Below are positions 61,562 through 64,000 of a stretch of 64,000 nucleotides of DNA, piece by piece (positions within the stretch are counted from its first letter, which is position 1; every line of letters starts with the position of its first letter). The stretch spans positions 1 through 64,000 of the forward strand of contig JBBQQC010000013.1 in NCBI GenBank assembly GCA_038216465.1. Direction: 5' to 3'. The position numbers and the translations under genes were made by a program. This stretch comes from JACCZX01 sp038216465 (GTDB lineage Bacteria; Pseudomonadota; Gammaproteobacteria; Burkholderiales; Burkholderiaceae_F). The notes beneath the pieces were generated by a model. The model ran no database searches. It was not told the DNA's origin and saw only the letters and a program-made list of their open reading frames with translations.

Positions 61562-62041
61562 GTGAAGTGCCCGTTTTGCCAACACGCCGATACGCAGGTG
61601 ATCGACTCGCGCGCTTCGGACGAGGGCGCGACAATTCGGCGGCGGCGCAAGTGCCTGGCGTGCGAAAAACGCTTCACGACCTACGAGCGGGTGGAGCTTG
61701 CGATGCCCACCATCATCAAACGTGGCGGTGGGCGTGCGGACTACGACCGCGACAAACTGCGCGCTTCGATGCTGTTGTCGATGCGCAAGCGGCCGGTGCC
61801 GCGCGAGGCCGTCGACGAGGCGATCGCGCGTATCGAGGACAAGCTGCTTTCTTCGGCGCAGCGCGAGCTGAAAAGCGAGAAGATCGGCGAGCTCGTGATG
61901 CGCGAGTTGAAGCGGCTCGACAAGGTCGCTTATATCCGCTTCGCTTCGGTGTACCGGAGTTTCGAGGACGTGGATGAATTCGCAGAGGTCGTGCGCGAGG
62001 TGCGGCCGGTCAGGTCGGCAAAACGCGCCAAGCGACGGTAA
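61562..62041 (+). CDS. nrdR: Transcriptional repressor NrdR
   Basis: A 159-residue regulator of ribonucleotide reductase genes. The N-terminal zinc ribbon is C3-x2-C6 and C31-x2-C34, followed by an ATP-cone domain (I-I-K-R-G-G-G-R-A-D-Y-D-R-D-K-L). It starts with GTG 3 bp after the glyA stop, a coupling common in proteobacteria. ATP/dATP binding sets its DNA affinity. Confidence 0.96.
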   Translation: MKCPFCQHADTQVIDSRASDEGATIRRRRKCLACEKRFTTYERVELAMPTIIKRGGGRADYDRDKLRASMLLSMRKRPVPREAVDEAIARIEDKLLSSAQRELKSEKIGELVMRELKRLDKVAYIRFASVYRSFEDVDEFAEVVREVRPVRSAKRAKRR

Positions 62042-62048
62042 TACGGGC

Positions 62049-62076
62049 CTTGAAACCGGTTCGCGGATCCCTAGAT
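62049..62076 (+). promoter_or_regulatory. Predicted heat-shock (sigma-32) promoter of hsp20
   Basis: CTTGAAA (62049-62055), a 13-bp spacer, then CCCTAGAT (62069-62076). This closely follows the sigma-32 consensus (CTTGAAA, 13-15 bp, CCCCATNT) and lies 47 bp upstream of the hsp20 ATG. Confidence 0.75.
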
Positions 62077-62108
62077 GGGGACTATCGGGCGCCAATGGGG
62101 CCCAACCC

Positions 62109-62122
62109 AGTCTAGGAGGACT
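62109..62122 (+). promoter_or_regulatory. Small hairpin presenting the hsp20 ribosome-binding site
   Basis: AGTC (62109-62112), loop TAGGAG, GACT (62119-62122), directly before the ATG at 62124. The Shine-Dalgarno bases form the loop and part of the closing stem. The 4-bp stem is weak and may be coincidental; a role as an RNA thermometer is speculation. Confidence 0.3.
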
Positions 62123-62123
62123 T

Positions 62124-62582
62124 ATGTACCAAATTTCCACCCGCCGTGGCGACTCGTTCAACTCCTTAGTCGACGAGCTGTTCAGCGATTTTTTCCACAG
62201 TGCCAATGTTCCGGCGACGCGTCCTTCGAACGCTCAAGCCATATCGCGCGCGCGGATGGACGTACTCGACAAAGGCGGCAACTTCGAAATCAAGGTCGAT
62301 CTGCCCGGTATCCGTAAGGACGACATTCATGCGGGTATCGAAGGCGCGCGCGTGTCGATCAACGCCGAGTCAAAAGATGCGACCGAAGCCAAGGACGCCA
62401 ATGGCGCTAACGGAGACAAAGTGCTGTACAGCGAGCGTTATTCAACGAGCTACGCACGTAGCTTCGAGCTCCCTGCCGAAGTGACCGAAGAAGGCGCCGA
62501 CGCCCGCTTCGAGGACGGTGTACTGACGCTGTCCCTTCCGAAGCGCGCACCGACAGTCAGCAAACGCCTCGCCGTCAAATAA
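62124..62582 (+). CDS. Hsp20/alpha-crystallin small heat-shock protein
   Basis: A 152-residue holdase chaperone. The alpha-crystallin domain spans about 43-145: R-M-D-V-L-D-K-G-G-N-F-E-I-K-V-D-L-P-G-I, then R-S-F-E-L-P and the closing A-R-F-E-D-G-V-L-T-L-S-L-P-K. A short variable N-terminus and a basic tail flank it; the C-terminal I-x-I/V motif is not obvious. The start is set by AGGAGGACTT before the ATG. A sigma-32-like promoter upstream and a strong terminator downstream make it an independent heat-shock unit inserted in the glyA-nrdR-ribD series. Confidence 0.95.
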   Translation: MYQISTRRGDSFNSLVDELFSDFFHSANVPATRPSNAQAISRARMDVLDKGGNFEIKVDLPGIRKDDIHAGIEGARVSINAESKDATEAKDANGANGDKVLYSERYSTSYARSFELPAEVTEEGADARFEDGVLTLSLPKRAPTVSKRLAVK

Positions 62583-62603
62583 CAGCAATGATTTAGGTTA
62601 CTG

Positions 62604-62629
62604 CCCGGGCCGCTCTGCGGCCCGGGTTT
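62604..62629 (+). terminator. Intrinsic terminator after hsp20
   Basis: CCCGGGCCGC (62604-62613), loop TCT, GCGGCCCGGG (62617-62626), then TTTC. The 10-bp perfect GC stem starts 21 bp after the hsp20 stop and separates it from ribD. Confidence 0.85.
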
Positions 62630-62674
62630 CGTTCGTGCCCGGTGCACGCCTCGCTGCGTACACTTTGCAAAACA

Positions 62675-63772
62675 ATGTATTCCGAATCAGACCGCGAATT
62701 CATGCTGCGCGCGTTGACTCTCTCGCAGCGCGCCGCGTTTCACGCGACGCCGAATCCGCGCGTCGGCTGCGTGATCGTGCGCGACGCGCGTGTTCTCGGA
62801 GAGGGTTTCACGCAGCCGGCCGGTTCGAATCACGCCGAAGTTGAAGCGATCCTTGATGCCAGGCGCAATGGCCATGACGTGCGCGGCTCGACCGTCTACG
62901 TTTCGCTGGAGCCGTGCAGTCATTTTGGGCGCACGCCGCCGTGTGCGACGGCGCTGTCGGAAGCAAAGGTTGCGCGTGTGATCGCAGCGGTCGAAGACCC
63001 GAACCCGCTGGTATCCGGGCGCGGTCTTGAAATGTTGCGCAACGGCGGTGTCGACGTTCGATGCGGCCTGCTCGAGCAGGAAGCCGCCGAAATCAACGCC
63101 GGTTTTTTTTCGCGCATGGCGCGTGGGCGACCGTGGGTGCGATTGAAGGTCGCCGCCAGCCTGGACGGAAAAACGGCGCTCGGCAACGGCACATCGCAAT
63201 GGATTACCTCCGAGGAGGCGCGTCGCGATGGCCACGTTTGGCGCGCGCGTGCGTGCGCGGTACTGACCGGCATCGGCACGGTGCAGTCTGATAACCCGCG
63301 GTTAGACGTTCGGCTAGTGCCGACGTCGCGCCAGCCGGTGCGAGTCTTGATCGACAGCCGGCTCGACGTCGATCCCGCGGCTCACATTTTTGACGGCGAA
63401 GGCCATGTGCTGGTCGCGTGCGCGGTCAAGAAGCCGGCGGCCGAGGCGGCACTGGCGCAACGCGGCGCGCAGATACTTCATCTACCTGGAGAGCGGGGCA
63501 AGGTAGACCTGAAAGCGCTGATGCATGCGCTCGCCGCACGCAGCATCAACGAAGTTCACGTTGAAGCCGGATTCAAGCTCAATGGATCGATCGTTGCTGC
63601 GGAGCTGGCCGACGAGCTGCTGATCTACCTGGCTCCGAGTCTGCTCGGTGAAGCGCAGGGGATGGTGAACCTGCCGGCGCTCTCCGACCTGACTCACGCT
63701 CGGCGCTTGAAGTTTCGCGAAGTGTCGCAAGTCGGGGAGGACGTCCGTATTCTGGCGCGTGTGGTCCACTGA
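62675..63772 (+). CDS. ribD: Riboflavin biosynthesis deaminase/reductase RibD
   Basis: A 365-residue bifunctional enzyme. The N-terminal deaminase has the zinc site H53-A-E55 and C81-x8-C90 (E-P-C-S-H-F-G-R-T-P-P-C). The C-terminal reductase domain starts near P-W-V-R-L-K-V-A-A-S-L-D-G-K. Together they convert the GTP cyclohydrolase II product to the ribityl-aminouracil phosphate. The ATG at 62675 is preferred over a GTG at 62642 that lies closer to the terminator. Its stop overlaps the ribE start (ATGA). The product feeds FMN/FAD for the many flavoproteins in this window. Confidence 0.95.
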   Translation: MYSESDREFMLRALTLSQRAAFHATPNPRVGCVIVRDARVLGEGFTQPAGSNHAEVEAILDARRNGHDVRGSTVYVSLEPCSHFGRTPPCATALSEAKVARVIAAVEDPNPLVSGRGLEMLRNGGVDVRCGLLEQEAAEINAGFFSRMARGRPWVRLKVAASLDGKTALGNGTSQWITSEEARRDGHVWRARACAVLTGIGTVQSDNPRLDVRLVPTSRQPVRVLIDSRLDVDPAAHIFDGEGHVLVACAVKKPAAEAALAQRGAQILHLPGERGKVDLKALMHALAARSINEVHVEAGFKLNGSIVAAELADELLIYLAPSLLGEAQGMVNLPALSDLTHARRLKFREVSQVGEDVRILARVVH

Positions 63773-64000
63773 TGTTCACGGGGCTCGTCCAGGGTGTGGG
63801 CCGCATCATCGACGTCGAGCGGATAGCGGCCGACGGGGGCGCGCATCTGATCATCGACGCGCGAGATGTGCACGAATTCTCAATCGGCGTGGGCGACAGC
63901 GTTGCCATCGCCGGTGCGTGCATGACGGCCACGCGAGTCGACGGCGCGACCTTCGACGTCGTTAGCTCGAAGGAAAGCCTGGCGCGGACGGTCGGACTCG
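63772..64000 (+). CDS. ribE: Riboflavin synthase alpha subunit, N-terminal part
   Basis: The gene runs off the right edge; 76 residues are visible. M-F-T-G-L-V-Q-G-V-G-R-I-I-D-V and the later G-D-S-V-A-I-A-G-A-C-M-T-A-T are the start of the first lumazine-binding repeat. The enzyme dismutates two dimethyl-ribityl-lumazines to riboflavin. It is coupled to ribD by a 4-bp overlap. Confidence 0.93.
   Translation, partial: MFTGLVQGVGRIIDVERIAADGGAHLIIDARDVHEFSIGVGDSVAIAGACMTATRVDGATFDVVSSKESLARTVGL

Overview
The window is GC-rich and tightly packed, and its core genes point to a betaproteobacterium, most likely in the order Burkholderiales. The evidence is the ubiquinone gene coq7, trimeric 16-strand-type porins, a Bug/TctC periplasmic receptor, and the conserved blocks rplM-rpsI, bactofilin-erpA-anmK-M23 peptidase-tyrS and glyA-nrdR-ribD-ribE. 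I cannot name the genus from sequence alone. No rRNA, tRNA, CRISPR array, intact insertion sequence or prophage was recognised.

Layout. 1-10.2 kb (+): the end of a histidine/aromatic ammonia-lyase, a dialkylglycine-decarboxylase-like PLP enzyme, a polar amino acid ABC importer, and a complete heterotetrameric sarcosine oxidase (soxBDAG). 10.2-14.0 kb (-): a four-gene overlapping envelope-glycan set (ArnT/PMT-like transferase, ChbG/HpnK-like deacetylase, GtrA flippase, GtrB-like glycosyltransferase). 14.4-16.7 kb (+): a short RNB-domain ribonuclease overlapping a LOG-family protein. 16.7-19.4 kb: a TauE/SafE exporter, an unknown secreted protein that looks like a decayed tandem retropepsin, and a gene-poor stretch with a receiver-domain remnant.

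19.4-38.4 kb (-) is a long co-directional catabolic region. It holds MmgE/PrpD + PdxA-like dehydrogenase + Fe3+-type ABC importer + LysR, then a FAD oxidoreductase and a GST. These are followed by a tightly overlapped unit of OpuC/Yeh-type betaine importer, nitrilase-fold hydrolase, MmgE/PrpD, acyl-CoA dehydrogenase, acyl-CoA ligase and crotonase. Divergent from it (38.6 kb, +) is a betaine-homocysteine-methyltransferase-like gene, followed by a GFA-type protein and a GbdR-like GlxA/AraC regulator. With sarcosine oxidase at 5-10 kb and glyA at 60 kb, the theme is methylated-glycine / quaternary-amine import and one-carbon recovery. The CoA-dependent unit is the best candidate for an undescribed pathway.

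41-50 kb: a benzoate/aminobenzoate-type CoA ligase with a Bug receptor, divergent glpK-glpD, and two porins. 49.8-64 kb is housekeeping: coq7, an OsmC protein, rplM-rpsI, a coiled-coil membrane protein, bactofilin, erpA, anmK, an M23 endopeptidase, tyrS, a desaturase, a PEBP-like protein, a histidine phosphatase, glyA, nrdR, a sigma-32-driven hsp20, ribD and the start of ribE. Several clear inverted repeats and hairpins sit in the intergenic gaps and are listed separately.
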